Shown: positions 1 to 7,707, counted from the first letter of the stretch. The stretch: 22,771 nucleotides of DNA from Candidatus Bathyarchaeota archaeon (GCA_023136395.1 JAGLRI010000002.1:1-22771), one strand, 5' to 3'. Numbers and translations: made by a program. Notes: a model not told the origin generated them from the sequence alone.

Positions 1-5
1 ATTGG

Positions 6-13
6 TTTAAATT
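6..13 (+). promoter_or_regulatory. Possible TATA box of orc1/cdc6
   Basis: The AT-only stretch TTTAAATT is centred about 25 bases upstream of the GTG start at 34, the usual distance between an archaeal TATA box and the transcription start. No Shine-Dalgarno sequence precedes the GTG, and an in-frame TGA at 28-30 blocks any longer reading frame. The spacing therefore fits a leaderless transcript starting at or next to the GTG. The window edge hides everything further upstream, including any B-recognition element or origin repeats. Confidence 0.35.
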
Positions 14-33
14 AACTTTAAATGGGTTGAGCG

Positions 34-1233
34 GTGCATTCCTTTTCTAGACGTCGGTACTTCAGTGTTTTTAAAGATGAAAGCAAGCTTGATATCAACT
101 ATATACCCCTTCACCTTCCTCATAGAGGGTCTAAACTTAGTTTTTTAAACCTGCTCTTCCGATTTGTTGTCGAAAGACCTGGAAAAATGGCGCAACGAGT
201 TCTTATCACCGGAATGGTTGGAACAGGAAAAACAGTTCTATCCCAGAGGTTTGGGTTAAATAAAGTGAAGGAAGCGCAGGATAAAGGAATAAACTTACAT
301 TACATTCACATAAATTGTCGTGAGTGCAGTGGAAGTCTCTTCCTGATTCTTCAACGTGCAATCGTAAAATTTTATCCCAACTTCCCTCGACGCGGTTACT
401 CAGCAGATGAGCTTTTACATATATTAATACAAATCCTTGATGAAAGAGATGCTTACCTAATTCTAGCAATAGACGAGTTGGAAGCACTCATTCGTGGTGG
501 TGGTTCCGATCCCATTTATAAACTCACACGGGTCCAAGAAAATCGCCTTGGAGCCCCACAGAGGCTCTCACTTATCTGCATCCTTCGTGAGCCAAGTCAT
601 CTTGAGACGCTGGATTCCAGCACAAGAAGCACTCTCCAACACAACATTATCCATTTAGAAAAATATTCAACTCCTCAACTTCGAGACATTCTGTATGACC
701 GTGTAGCTCTTGCGTTTAGAAGCGGAGCTGTTTCTGAGCAAAATATAGAATTTGTAGCCGAGTCGGCTGCTTCAGATAGAGGAGATTCACGTTACGCAAT
801 TGAACTTTTATGGCGAGCTGGCAAGTACGCTGATACTTCTGACTCTTCAGAGATTTTAGCTGAGCATATTCGAAAAGCATCTGTCAGCATTTATCCGGTT
901 ATACGGAAAGATCAGATTTCCTCACTTAAGCTTCACGAAAAACTACTTCTCCTTGGTATCGCAAGGCGTTTCAAGCAAACCAAAGTCGCTTATATATCCA
1001 TTGGAGAGGCTGAAGAAGCTTACGCAATTGTCTGTGAAGAGCATAATAAAAACCCACGAAAGCATACCCAAATCTGGAAATATGTAAAGGAGCTTTCCGC
1101 TTTAGGTATCCTTAAAACAGAAATTTCTGGCATTGGACAGCGAGGAAAAACCACCCTCATCAGCTTGCCAAAAGTTCCAGCCTCTGACCTAGAAAAAGAG
1201 CTTAAAAACACTCTTTACGCAGGTAGGAGATAG
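34..1233 (+). CDS. cdc6: Orc1/Cdc6-type replication initiator ATPase
   Basis: Archaeal Orc1/Cdc6 proteins bind origin repeats and help load the MCM helicase. This 399-residue protein has the family's usual length and layout: the N-terminal segment FKDESKLDINYIPLHLPHR, Walker A GMVGTGKT at 60-67, Walker B ILAIDELE at 143-150, a sensor-2 segment GDSRYAIELL at 250-259, and a C-terminal winged helix from about 300 to 380 ending in a GQRGKTTLISL wing. The ATPase motifs look intact. The start is GTG at 34, fixed by a TGA six bases upstream. It is the first gene of a tight plus-strand run, with a winged-helix gene beginning five bases after its stop. Origins often lie beside such genes, but the flank that would show one is outside the window. 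The family call is firm; which paralogue this is cannot be told. Confidence 0.93.
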   Translation: MHSFSRRRYFSVFKDESKLDINYIPLHLPHRGSKLSFLNLLFRFVVERPGKMAQRVLITGMVGTGKTVLSQRFGLNKVKEAQDKGINLHYIHINCRECSGSLFLILQRAIVKFYPNFPRRGYSADELLHILIQILDERDAYLILAIDELEALIRGGGSDPIYKLTRVQENRLGAPQRLSLICILREPSHLETLDSSTRSTLQHNIIHLEKYSTPQLRDILYDRVALAFRSGAVSEQNIEFVAESAASDRGDSRYAIELLWRAGKYADTSDSSEILAEHIRKASVSIYPVIRKDQISSLKLHEKLLLLGIARRFKQTKVAYISIGEAEEAYAIVCEEHNKNPRKHTQIWKYVKELSALGILKTEISGIGQRGKTTLISLPKVPASDLEKELKNTLYAGRR

Positions 1234-1238
1234 ATCCT

Positions 1239-1511
1239 ATGCAGATTGAAGACATCCTCTCTTCAAGAGGGAGAGTGAGAATATTAAGGATTTTAACAGA
1301 GATCGGGGAACTAAACATTTCAGAGATTGTTCGACGTGCTAAACTTAATTACACCACAACAAACCAGCATTTACAAGCTCTTGAGGCTGCTGGGATTATT
1401 TGTCATAAAAAATTTGGAAGAATCCGCATATTCCGTTTAAATGAAGAAAATCCCCGTGTGAGGTTTATCAAGAAATTAATAGATTTTTGGGGACAAACAA
1501 ATAAATCATAA
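1239..1511 (+). CDS. Small ArsR-like winged-helix DNA-binding protein
   Basis: This 90-residue protein is almost entirely one winged helix-turn-helix of the ArsR/MarR-like class. Helices cover about 3-34, the recognition helix is near 36-50 (containing YTTTNQHLQALEAAG), and the wing is near 55-66 (KKFGRIRIFRL). A short basic-aromatic tail follows. There are no paired cysteines of the kind used for metal sensing; the single Cys55 lies at the start of the wing. The start is ATG with AGGTAGGAGA lying just upstream, inside the end of cdc6. Cotranscription with cdc6 is likely, so it may regulate this operon or help the initiator at DNA. Those roles are inferred from position only; the fold assignment is confident and the target is unknown. 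Confidence 0.85.
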   Translation: MQIEDILSSRGRVRILRILTEIGELNISEIVRRAKLNYTTTNQHLQALEAAGIICHKKFGRIRIFRLNEENPRVRFIKKLIDFWGQTNKS

Positions 1512-1527
1512 TAAACCATGAATAAAT

Positions 1528-2223
1528 ATGGTTGATGCAGAAATGCTTTATCAAGATTATAGTCAACAGATAGACGAGTCTGAGAAAGTGCTACAAAAAA
1601 TTGCACAAGACATTTCTAGTGGCATCATTTCTGAAATCTTGCCACCCAGAAACCTTTGGGATAAAATCGAAACCTCTATATTTCTCCTCAAAGAGCTAGC
1701 TGAAAATGTAAAGGAAGTTACGTTAATCATGAAGCCAGAAAAAACCGCAGTTATTGAACAACTCTTCGAAGCCACCACTCAGCCTTTAAACACCTTCAAG
1801 GAGACACTATTTCGGGAAAGTAAAGATCCCCTTAACAATTCAAGGCTCGCACTTGTAGAATTAAGGAAAGCAATGACGGGAGGCTCTGACTTTCTCGACT
1901 TAGCGAAAGAAATTAGAGATAAACCCTCCCCACTAATCCAAGACATCCTACTGCTAAAGGAAGTATATGCAACAAAAGAATACCTGGCGACGGTTCAAGC
2001 ACCTGAAACTTTTCAAGTAAGATTAAACAGCTTAATCGAACACATGAAAGCACTCAGCACCTCACTAACCAGTCTCGAAAGTGCACTAGATTCAGTGAAG
2101 GAATGCCTAGGTAACTTCCGTGAAGAGAGCCTTAAAATTCGCTCTACACCTACCGAGCCCTTCCCAAAATTATCAGAAGAGGTATCAGTAACGGGAACAA
2201 AGAGCGATTCCGCGCGCGCATAA
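1528..2223 (+). CDS. Uncharacterised coiled-coil protein
   Basis: I do not recognise this 231-residue protein. It is highly helical and charged, has no obvious signal peptide or membrane span, and contains one cysteine (Cys193). Leucine-spaced helices are strongest at about 165-200 (around LIEHMKALSTSLTSLESAL), with other amphipathic helices at 18-35, 48-66 and 105-116. A Ser/Thr/Glu-rich, probably disordered tail covers about 203-231. It begins 16 bases after the winged-helix gene and ends 24 bases before moaC, so it appears to be the middle gene of the cdc6-moaB run. The overall shape suggests a scaffold or partner protein rather than an enzyme. Whether it works with the initiator or with the molybdopterin genes is unknown. 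Confidence 0.75.
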   Translation: MVDAEMLYQDYSQQIDESEKVLQKIAQDISSGIISEILPPRNLWDKIETSIFLLKELAENVKEVTLIMKPEKTAVIEQLFEATTQPLNTFKETLFRESKDPLNNSRLALVELRKAMTGGSDFLDLAKEIRDKPSPLIQDILLLKEVYATKEYLATVQAPETFQVRLNSLIEHMKALSTSLTSLESALDSVKECLGNFREESLKIRSTPTEPFPKLSEEVSVTGTKSDSARA

Positions 2224-2247
2224 AAAATTTTAATCGGTGACAACTTC

Positions 2248-2691
2248 ATGTCCATGGTTGATGTAACTAAGAAACCAGAAGTTTATCGGGAAGCAACGGC
2301 GAAGGGACAAATTAAGTTAAGAGTCGAAACTATACGGCTGATTAAGGAAGAAAAAATTGAAAAAGGAAACCCTCTTCATGCTGCAAAGATAGCTGGGATA
2401 TTGGCTGCAAAAAACACCAGCCTCCTAATTCCATTGTGCCATCCTCTACCTTTAACCAACATAGAACTTAACATAGAAATTTCTGGTGACTCTACCGTAG
2501 AGGTGGAATCAACCGTAAAAACGAAGGCTCAAACTGGAGTTGAGATGGAAGCCCTAGTTGCAACAACGATTGCTTTATTAACAATATGGGATATGACAAA
2601 ACAATACGAAAAGGACACCCAAGGGCAATATCCTAACACGATGATTCAAAATATTCGGGTTACACACAAGGTGAAGGGATCTTTTAAATGA
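2248..2691 (+). CDS. moaC: Cyclic pyranopterin monophosphate synthase MoaC
   Basis: MoaC acts with the radical-SAM enzyme MoaA to form cyclic pyranopterin monophosphate, the first committed intermediate of molybdenum or tungsten cofactor synthesis. The 147 residues match the usual family length. Diagnostic segments are MVDVTKK at 3-9, IPLCHPLPLT at 61-70, KTKAQTGVEMEAL at 91-103 and IWDMTKQYEKD at 113-123. Aligning by motif, residues equivalent to E. coli Lys51, His77, Glu112, Glu114, Asp128 and Lys131 are all present as Lys39, His65, Glu99, Glu101, Asp115 and Lys118. It overlaps moaB by four bases. No moaA is visible in the window, so the rest of the pathway must be encoded elsewhere. Confidence 0.95.
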   Translation: MSMVDVTKKPEVYREATAKGQIKLRVETIRLIKEEKIEKGNPLHAAKIAGILAAKNTSLLIPLCHPLPLTNIELNIEISGDSTVEVESTVKTKAQTGVEMEALVATTIALLTIWDMTKQYEKDTQGQYPNTMIQNIRVTHKVKGSFK

Positions 2692-3221
2692 GTGAAACTG
2701 CTTCTAAGCATAAAGTTAAAGCACCCACAAACCTAAACTTCGCTATCATTGTTTGTAGTTCTTCTCGTTATGCGAAACTCAAATCAGGAGAGGAAGTTAC
2801 CGATTCATCTGGTGACTTAACCTCTCAAGTTCTACGGCAGCATGGACACTCTGTTACACTTCGAACAACAGTTCCTGATGATAGATATCAAATTGAACAA
2901 ACCATAAAAAAAGCGTTGGAATCAAAGAAAGTGGATGTAATTATCACTTGCGGAGGAACAGGGATAAGTTCTACGGATGTGACAATCGAAACAGTTCAAC
3001 CACTTCTTGATAAAATCATTCTTGGTTTTGGTGAAATTTTTAGGAAAATCAGCTATGAACAAATCGGCTCAGTAGCCATCCTTACCCGGGCAATTGCGGG
3101 AGTGTCAAAGGGAAAAATCATTTTCTGCGTACCGGGTTCTCCACAAGCAGTTTTATTATCTCTTGAAAAACTTATCCTACCCGAAGCAGGTCATATATTA
3201 ACACACACTCGTGAAAAATAA
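2688..3221 (+). CDS. moaB: Molybdenum cofactor biosynthesis protein MoaB
   Basis: MoaB/MogA proteins bind molybdopterin and adenylylate it before metal insertion; in archaea MoaB is generally assigned this role. The 177-residue protein carries the MoCF-binding fold: the start strand NFAIIVCSSSRY at 17-28, TCGGTGISSTDVT at 87-99, GFGEIFRKISYEQIG at 113-127 and VPGSPQAV at 148-155. In many homologues the first loop reads TGGTG with an Arg-Asp pair after it; here a Cys precedes the GGTG and Thr96-Asp97 replace Arg-Asp. That is a modest deviation that may or may not affect activity. Translation is probably coupled to moaC because the ATG overlaps the moaC TGA. The stretch after the gene has a short T-run (TTTTT) that could end the operon transcript. 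Confidence 0.92.
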   Translation: MSETASKHKVKAPTNLNFAIIVCSSSRYAKLKSGEEVTDSSGDLTSQVLRQHGHSVTLRTTVPDDRYQIEQTIKKALESKKVDVIITCGGTGISSTDVTIETVQPLLDKIILGFGEIFRKISYEQIGSVAILTRAIAGVSKGKIIFCVPGSPQAVLLSLEKLILPEAGHILTHTREK

Positions 3222-3320
3222 TTTTTAATCATTACACAGCGGATAACCTCTTAACATAAATAATTCAGTTACTTCCAGTAAGGCCTAATCTCGCATCTCG
3301 TAAAATGGGCTTTCACAGTC

Positions 3321-3339
3321 TTTGCATTTTAAATGTAAA
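3321..3339 (+). promoter_or_regulatory. Near-perfect inverted repeat upstream of rfcS
   Basis: TTTGCATTTTAAATGTAAA reads as two nine-base arms around a central T with one mismatch. It lies in the roughly 200-base gap between moaB and rfcS, about 87 bases upstream of the rfcS start. It could be an operator for a dimeric regulator or a symmetric TATA-like element; a second TATA-like string, CTATAAC, follows at about 3347-3353. No other gene or RNA could be supported in this gap. Confidence 0.3.
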
Positions 3340-3425
3340 GTATGCTCTATAACCTAAAAATCTAAAGCTCTGTCGTGTGATTCTTAAGTTACAAAAACTT
3401 AGATAATTACAGCTGAGGATAGCAT

Positions 3426-4430
3426 ATGAATCAAAATGACGCGGTCATGTGGACAGAGAAATATCGTCCGAAGACATTAGATGAAATAGTTAATTTGAAG
3501 GACGTTGTCGAGAGCCTGAAGGCTTTTTTAAGAAAACCAGCAACAATGCCACATTTACTTTTCGCTGGAAGACCCGGTACAGGAAAGACCACCATCGCGT
3601 TGTGCATTGCAAAACAGCTTCTTGGTGTGAGCTGGAGAAGTTTCGCGCTTGAACTTAACGCATCAGACGAGAGAGGGATAAAAATGGTCCGTGAGCGAGT
3701 TAAAACCTTTTCACGTTACAGTAGAGGATCATTAGCGAGCATTCCTTATGCCCTAGTTATATTAGATGAGTGCGATCAGATGACTTCTTCTGCCCAGACC
3801 GCCCTTCGCAGAATAATGGAAACAAGCTCACACACATGCCGTTTCATTCTAATATGTAATTATTCAAGCAAGATAATCGAACCCATTCAGAGCCGATGTG
3901 CAATCTTCCGCTTTTCCACCCTCAAGCAGGAGGATGTAGTAAAACATCTTAAATATGTTGCAGAGATGGAGCACATCAATTTGCATAGTAACGCTGCAAA
4001 AACAATTGTCGAATTTTCGGAAGGAGATCTGAGACGCGCCATAAACATACTGCAAACATCAGCCGTGTATGAAGACGGAAAAATGATAAATGAACAAACA
4101 ATACTTCGCGTTGTTGGGCAAGCTAGCCCGAAACAGATTCAGCTAATGCTCAACAAAGCCCTAAGTGGAAAACTTATCGACGCAAGAAATATGCTATACG
4201 AACTGATGACAACATACGGTTTTTCTGGCGTGGACATCATCCGTCAAATGCATAGAGAACTATTCAGGCTCCAACACCTATCTCAAAAAGAAAAAGCCGA
4301 ACTGATAGGTGTTTTTGGAGAATACGACTTTCGTCTGTCCGAAGGAGCAAACGAAGACATTCAATTGAGTGCCCTACTAGCTCAACTCACAAGATTTAGT
4401 GAGTCAAGAGGGAACTCCGCAAATGGATAA
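3426..4430 (+). CDS. rfcS: Replication factor C small subunit
   Basis: RfcS forms most of the pentameric clamp loader that opens PCNA and places it on primed DNA. The 334 residues fit the archaeal family. Visible motifs are MWTEKYRPKTLDE at 8-20 (the RFC box), Walker A GRPGTGKT at 48-55, Walker B VILDEC with Asp117 at 111-117, sensor-1 Asn145, the arginine-finger SRC motif at 156-158, and sensor 2 GDLRRAINIL at 200-209. No intein is present, unlike some archaeal rfcS genes. The start ATG at 3426 has TGAGGAT a few bases upstream. It overlaps the start of rfcL, so the subunits are probably made together by coupled translation. Confidence 0.95.
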   Translation: MNQNDAVMWTEKYRPKTLDEIVNLKDVVESLKAFLRKPATMPHLLFAGRPGTGKTTIALCIAKQLLGVSWRSFALELNASDERGIKMVRERVKTFSRYSRGSLASIPYALVILDECDQMTSSAQTALRRIMETSSHTCRFILICNYSSKIIEPIQSRCAIFRFSTLKQEDVVKHLKYVAEMEHINLHSNAAKTIVEFSEGDLRRAINILQTSAVYEDGKMINEQTILRVVGQASPKQIQLMLNKALSGKLIDARNMLYELMTTYGFSGVDIIRQMHRELFRLQHLSQKEKAELIGVFGEYDFRLSEGANEDIQLSALLAQLTRFSESRGNSANG

Positions 4431-5646
4431 CCTAATGTGGGTTGAGAAATACCGTCCAAAAACAGTTGCGGAGGTAATTGGAAACGAGGATGCTAAAGCC
4501 TCTTTCACTAACTGGTTAATAAAAAAACGCAGAGAAAAAGCAGTTCTATTATACGGACCAGCGGGGATTGGAAAAAGCACTTTGGTGTACGCTGCTGCTC
4601 ACGATTTTAAATACAATGTTGTCGAAATGAATGCTAGTGACATCAGAACTAGAAAAGCCATAATGAAGATGGCAGCTCCAGCGGTTTCACTGTCTTCCTT
4701 AGACGAGTTCTCCTTCGAGACTAAAGGTAATCTTCTCCTTCTTGACGAGGTAGATGGAATTTTTGGTCAACAAGATCGGGGAGGGGTAGGTGCTATCGTA
4801 AAGATAATCCAAAACTCCCGGATACCCATTATCTTAACCGCCAACAATATAGAAATTCAAAAGCTCCGTCCCCTCAAAAAGATATGTCACTTGATTAGAT
4901 TTCGTAGAGTTCGTATCCCTCTAATTGTCGCCTTTTTAAGAAGAATCTGTCAAGCGGAAAACATTCCTGCTGAAAAAGAGGCTCTCGAGATACTTGCGCA
5001 AAATAGTCTGGGTGATGTTAGATCTGCTATTAACGATCTACAAACCTTTTGTGAAAGCAGAAAAATTCTTCGGAAAGATGATGTACAATTTATCCCACTC
5101 AGGAACAGAGGTTTTAATATCTACGATACTTTGAAAGGAATGTTTTCGGCCAATTCATCCGTAGAAGCAATGAAGATTTTAAACAACTCACTTATTGATT
5201 ACGACACCTTGCTATTATCTATACACGACAATCTACCACTCCATTACAAGAACCCGGAGAAACTAGCTATTGCCTATGAAGCCTTATCAAAAGCCGACGT
5301 TTTCAGAGGAAGAATACAGAACGAAGAGTGGCGGCTCCTCAAATACGTTTTCGAGTTCTTATCCCAATCAACAACTATTGCTCCTGGAGAGTTTCAACCC
5401 TTTAATTTCATATTTCCACCCACCAAGAGATACCTGTTAATGCGAACAAGTGCCGAACGAACTTTGTTGAAAACCATTTGCACGAGAATTGGGGCAAAAT
5501 GCCATGTTTCACAAAAAACCGCAAACTCAGAATATCTCCCCTTCTTAAAAATAATTTTTAGGAAAAAATCAGACCAAGCATCTCAACTTGCAAAATGGCT
5601 GAGGTTAGATAACTCATCAATTAATTACCTGAAGAAAACAAACTAA
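4423..5646 (+). CDS. rfcL: Replication factor C large subunit
   Basis: RfcL is the single large subunit of the archaeal clamp loader. I chose ATG 4423 because GAGGG sits at 4408-4412 with good spacing and the frame then overlaps the rfcS stop by eight bases; an in-frame GTG at 4399 would add eight residues. The resulting protein has 407 residues. It begins with the RFC box LMWVEKYRPKTVAEV, then Walker A GPAGIGKS at 45-52 and Walker B LLLLDEVD at 104-111, then a collar region to the end. In place of the small-subunit SRC motif there is LRPLKKICHLIRF, as is normal for large subunits. The C-terminus ends LDNSSINYLKKTN and lacks an obvious PCNA-interacting QxxLxxFF peptide, although many longer archaeal homologues have one. 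Confidence 0.93.
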   Translation: MDNLMWVEKYRPKTVAEVIGNEDAKASFTNWLIKKRREKAVLLYGPAGIGKSTLVYAAAHDFKYNVVEMNASDIRTRKAIMKMAAPAVSLSSLDEFSFETKGNLLLLDEVDGIFGQQDRGGVGAIVKIIQNSRIPIILTANNIEIQKLRPLKKICHLIRFRRVRIPLIVAFLRRICQAENIPAEKEALEILAQNSLGDVRSAINDLQTFCESRKILRKDDVQFIPLRNRGFNIYDTLKGMFSANSSVEAMKILNNSLIDYDTLLLSIHDNLPLHYKNPEKLAIAYEALSKADVFRGRIQNEEWRLLKYVFEFLSQSTTIAPGEFQPFNFIFPPTKRYLLMRTSAERTLLKTICTRIGAKCHVSQKTANSEYLPFLKIIFRKKSDQASQLAKWLRLDNSSINYLKKTN

Positions 5647-5667
5647 AATAAATGGGAGCTAACAACA

Positions 5668-6000
5668 GTGAGAACTTTAAAAAAACAAGGATTTAAACTC
5701 CCATATTTAGGAAAAGAGATTTTCATTAAATTAACTAGGATGGGCTTAGACTATGAACAAGGAATATTCCTCATCAGAGACCTCAATAACATTGAAAACA
5801 TAAGGGACTTTCTTTCAGAAATTTTAAATGAAAAAACCGTGTTCACCCAAATCTGTCTTATATGCAGAAAAGACTTTCTTTGCACCGAATGCAAACACTA
5901 TAGTGAATGTCCAACAAAGGATCTACCCCTCCCTTGTATCTGTGAAAAATGTTCACAAAAGAACAATTTATATGAGCAATACCTAAAACTTGACAAATAA
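5668..6000 (+). CDS. Small eight-cysteine protein of unknown function, downstream of rfcL
   Basis: I do not recognise this 110-residue protein. The N-terminal half (about 1-57) is a basic, mixed helical segment. The C-terminal half holds eight cysteines at 63, 66, 72, 75, 81, 90, 92 and 95, arranged CxxC-x5-CxxC-x5-C-x8-CxCxxC. Eight thiols are enough for two zinc sites, and an iron-sulfur cluster is also possible. The start is GTG at 5668 with GGGAG nine bases upstream. It begins about 20 bases after rfcL on the same strand, so it is probably cotranscribed with the clamp loader genes. A role in replication or repair would be guilt by association only. I am confident that it is a real gene and not at all sure of its job. 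Confidence 0.78.
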   Translation: MRTLKKQGFKLPYLGKEIFIKLTRMGLDYEQGIFLIRDLNNIENIRDFLSEILNEKTVFTQICLICRKDFLCTECKHYSECPTKDLPLPCICEKCSQKNNLYEQYLKLDK

Positions 6001-6050
6001 AAAATGAAGCACATAAAAAGATCATCTTTTTAAAAAAGGTAGAAAAAGAT

Positions 6051-6344
6051 TTGGTAAAACGTAAATCAAAATCCAAAAAACCATCGAAATTTGTTGTATC
6101 AAAAAAACAGTGGCGCCACCTCACAGGACATTCCGCCACCCAATTCCCAACGTGTTTTCCAATTTCTATGAACGGCGTTGGGATGGTGTGGGAGTATTGT
6201 TGCAATCGATGTATAGATTGGATCTTCAAATGTTGTATTAAATGCGGTCATAATCAAGGCTGTGAAAACTCGCCTTACGCTACAAGACGAAGACTCCCCC
6301 GTCCTGTTTTCGACGAGGTCATTAAAGCTCGTGGTTGGGGATAA
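6051..6344 (+). CDS. Small basic cysteine-rich protein, zinc-ribbon-like
   Basis: This 97-residue protein is unrecognised. It has a very basic N-terminus (MVKRKSKSKKPSK), then a compact cysteine cluster: Cys50-Cys51-x2-Cys54, Cys61-Cys62-x2-Cys65, Cys71. The two CxxC knuckles ten or so residues apart (CNRC and CIKC) look like a small zinc ribbon. The C-terminus (RRRLPRPVFDEVIKARGWG) is basic again, suggesting nucleic-acid or ribosome contact. The start is TTG with AAAGGT ten bases upstream, which is plausible but weak. Two antisense open frames cover the same bases but lack recognisable features. It is the last gene on this strand before convergent gdhA. Reality of the gene is likely but not certain. 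Confidence 0.55.
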   Translation: MVKRKSKSKKPSKFVVSKKQWRHLTGHSATQFPTCFPISMNGVGMVWEYCCNRCIDWIFKCCIKCGHNQGCENSPYATRRRLPRPVFDEVIKARGWG

Positions 6345-6462
6345 TGCATGCATGTACCGTTCGATACACACAATCTTAGAAGATTCAGCTAGAATTGTTT
6401 CGTAAAGCTTCACTAGCAATCTCTATCTTTTTAGTTTAACCTCTTTTGTATTTGTCCCTTGA

Positions 6463-7707
6463 TCACTTCTTATCCAAACTTCCTCTACTTTGCATCGTAT
6501 TACAAACATTATCAACTGCATACATAAGGGCAGCAGTTCTCATATCCACTCCATGTTTTCGGGTCATTTCGTAGATGTTGTTGAAAGCTTTAGTCATCAG
6601 TCTTTTTAATCTAGTATTTACCTCCTCCTTTGCCCAATAATAATTCTGTAAATTCTGAACCCATTCAAAATAACTCACTGAAACACCACCTGCATTGGCA
6701 AGTATGTCTGGAATAACTAGAACCTCATTAGTATGAAGTATTTTGTCTGCTTCTGGAGTAGTCGGTCCATTTGCACCTTCAGCTATTATTTTTGCTCTCA
6801 TTGCACCAGCATTATCTTTAGTTATTTGATTCTCTAATGCAGCTGGCACAAAAATATCAGTTTCTAACTCGAACAATTCTTCTTCAGAAATAGCTTCAGT
6901 ACCTTCAAATCCTTTTACTGTACCTGTTTTTTTCTTATAGTCACGTAATTTATATGGGTTAATACCTTGTCTATTATACACTACACCCTTTGTATCACTC
7001 GCTGCAATTACTTTTGATCCTATATCATGAAAGATCTTTGCAGCGTTCCAACCAACATTACCATAACCTTGAACTACAATAGCTGCATCTTTTAAATCAA
7101 TGTTTTTATGTTTAACAGCTTCTTGAACTGTATACACAAGTCCAAGAGAAGTAGCTTCTTCTCTTCCCTCTGATCCACCAAGATTTAATGGTTTTCCTGT
7201 AACTACAGCTGGACAATTATAACCTACTGCCTTGCTATATTCATCCATTATCCAAGCCATTTCTCGAGAACTTGTATTAACATCTGGAGCTGGAATATCT
7301 ACCATAGGTCCAATATAATCCGATATTGCTCTAGTATATCCTCTTGTCAATCGTTCTATCTCGTTGACTGACATTTCTTTAGGATTGCATACTACCCCTC
7401 CTTTTGCACCACCATAAGGAATCCCTACAACCGAGCATTTCCAAGTCATCCATATCGATAATGCTGTAACTTCATCGAGTGTCACATCAGGATGATACCT
7501 AATGCCACCTTTCATAGGACCTCGGGCATTATTGTGTTGAACCCTATAACCTGTGAAAACTTTAGTTTTCCCGTTAACCAACTCTACAGGAATGTACACC
7601 GTAAAGACTCTTTTGGGGTATTTTAACATTTCAAGGGTATCTTCATTTAGGTTTAGCTTTTTTCCTGCAATGGCTAATTGCTTCAATGCCATATTATACG
7701 GATTCAA
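6463..7707 (-). CDS. gdhA: Glutamate dehydrogenase (Glu/Leu/Phe/Val family)
   Basis: The enzyme interconverts glutamate and 2-oxoglutarate plus ammonia with NAD or NADP, linking nitrogen assimilation and amino-acid catabolism in the cytoplasm. Its 414 residues match the hexameric archaeal type. Key segments are GPMKGGIRYHPD at 63-74 with substrate Lys66, Lys90, the catalytic loop YGGAKGG at 98-104 with Lys102, PAPDVNT at 139-145 with Asp142, and the Rossmann motif GYGNVG at 214-219. The start is TTG, six bases after GGAAAGGG; an internal ATG five codons later has no ribosome binding site. The coenzyme preference cannot be read safely. The gene stands alone, convergent with the cysteine-rich gene, and has its own TATA-like promoter. 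Confidence 0.95.
   Translation of the reverse strand: MNPYNMALKQLAIAGKKLNLNEDTLEMLKYPKRVFTVYIPVELVNGKTKVFTGYRVQHNNARGPMKGGIRYHPDVTLDEVTALSIWMTWKCSVVGIPYGGAKGGVVCNPKEMSVNEIERLTRGYTRAISDYIGPMVDIPAPDVNTSSREMAWIMDEYSKAVGYNCPAVVTGKPLNLGGSEGREEATSLGLVYTVQEAVKHKNIDLKDAAIVVQGYGNVGWNAAKIFHDIGSKVIAASDTKGVVYNRQGINPYKLRDYKKKTGTVKGFEGTEAISEEELFELETDIFVPAALENQITKDNAGAMRAKIIAEGANGPTTPEADKILHTNEVLVIPDILANAGGVSVSYFEWVQNLQNYYWAKEEVNTRLKRLMTKAFNNIYEMTRKHGVDMRTAALMYAVDNVCNTMQSRGSLDKK

Noticed and set aside
4399..4422. Upstream GTG start for rfcL
   Set aside because: The GAGGG ribosome binding site lies inside this extension and points to the ATG at 4423.
5858..6419. Two antisense open frames (123 and 106 codons) over the cysteine-rich genes
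   Set aside because: Both overlap plus-strand frames with better starts and meaningful cysteine patterns; their own products have no recognisable motifs.
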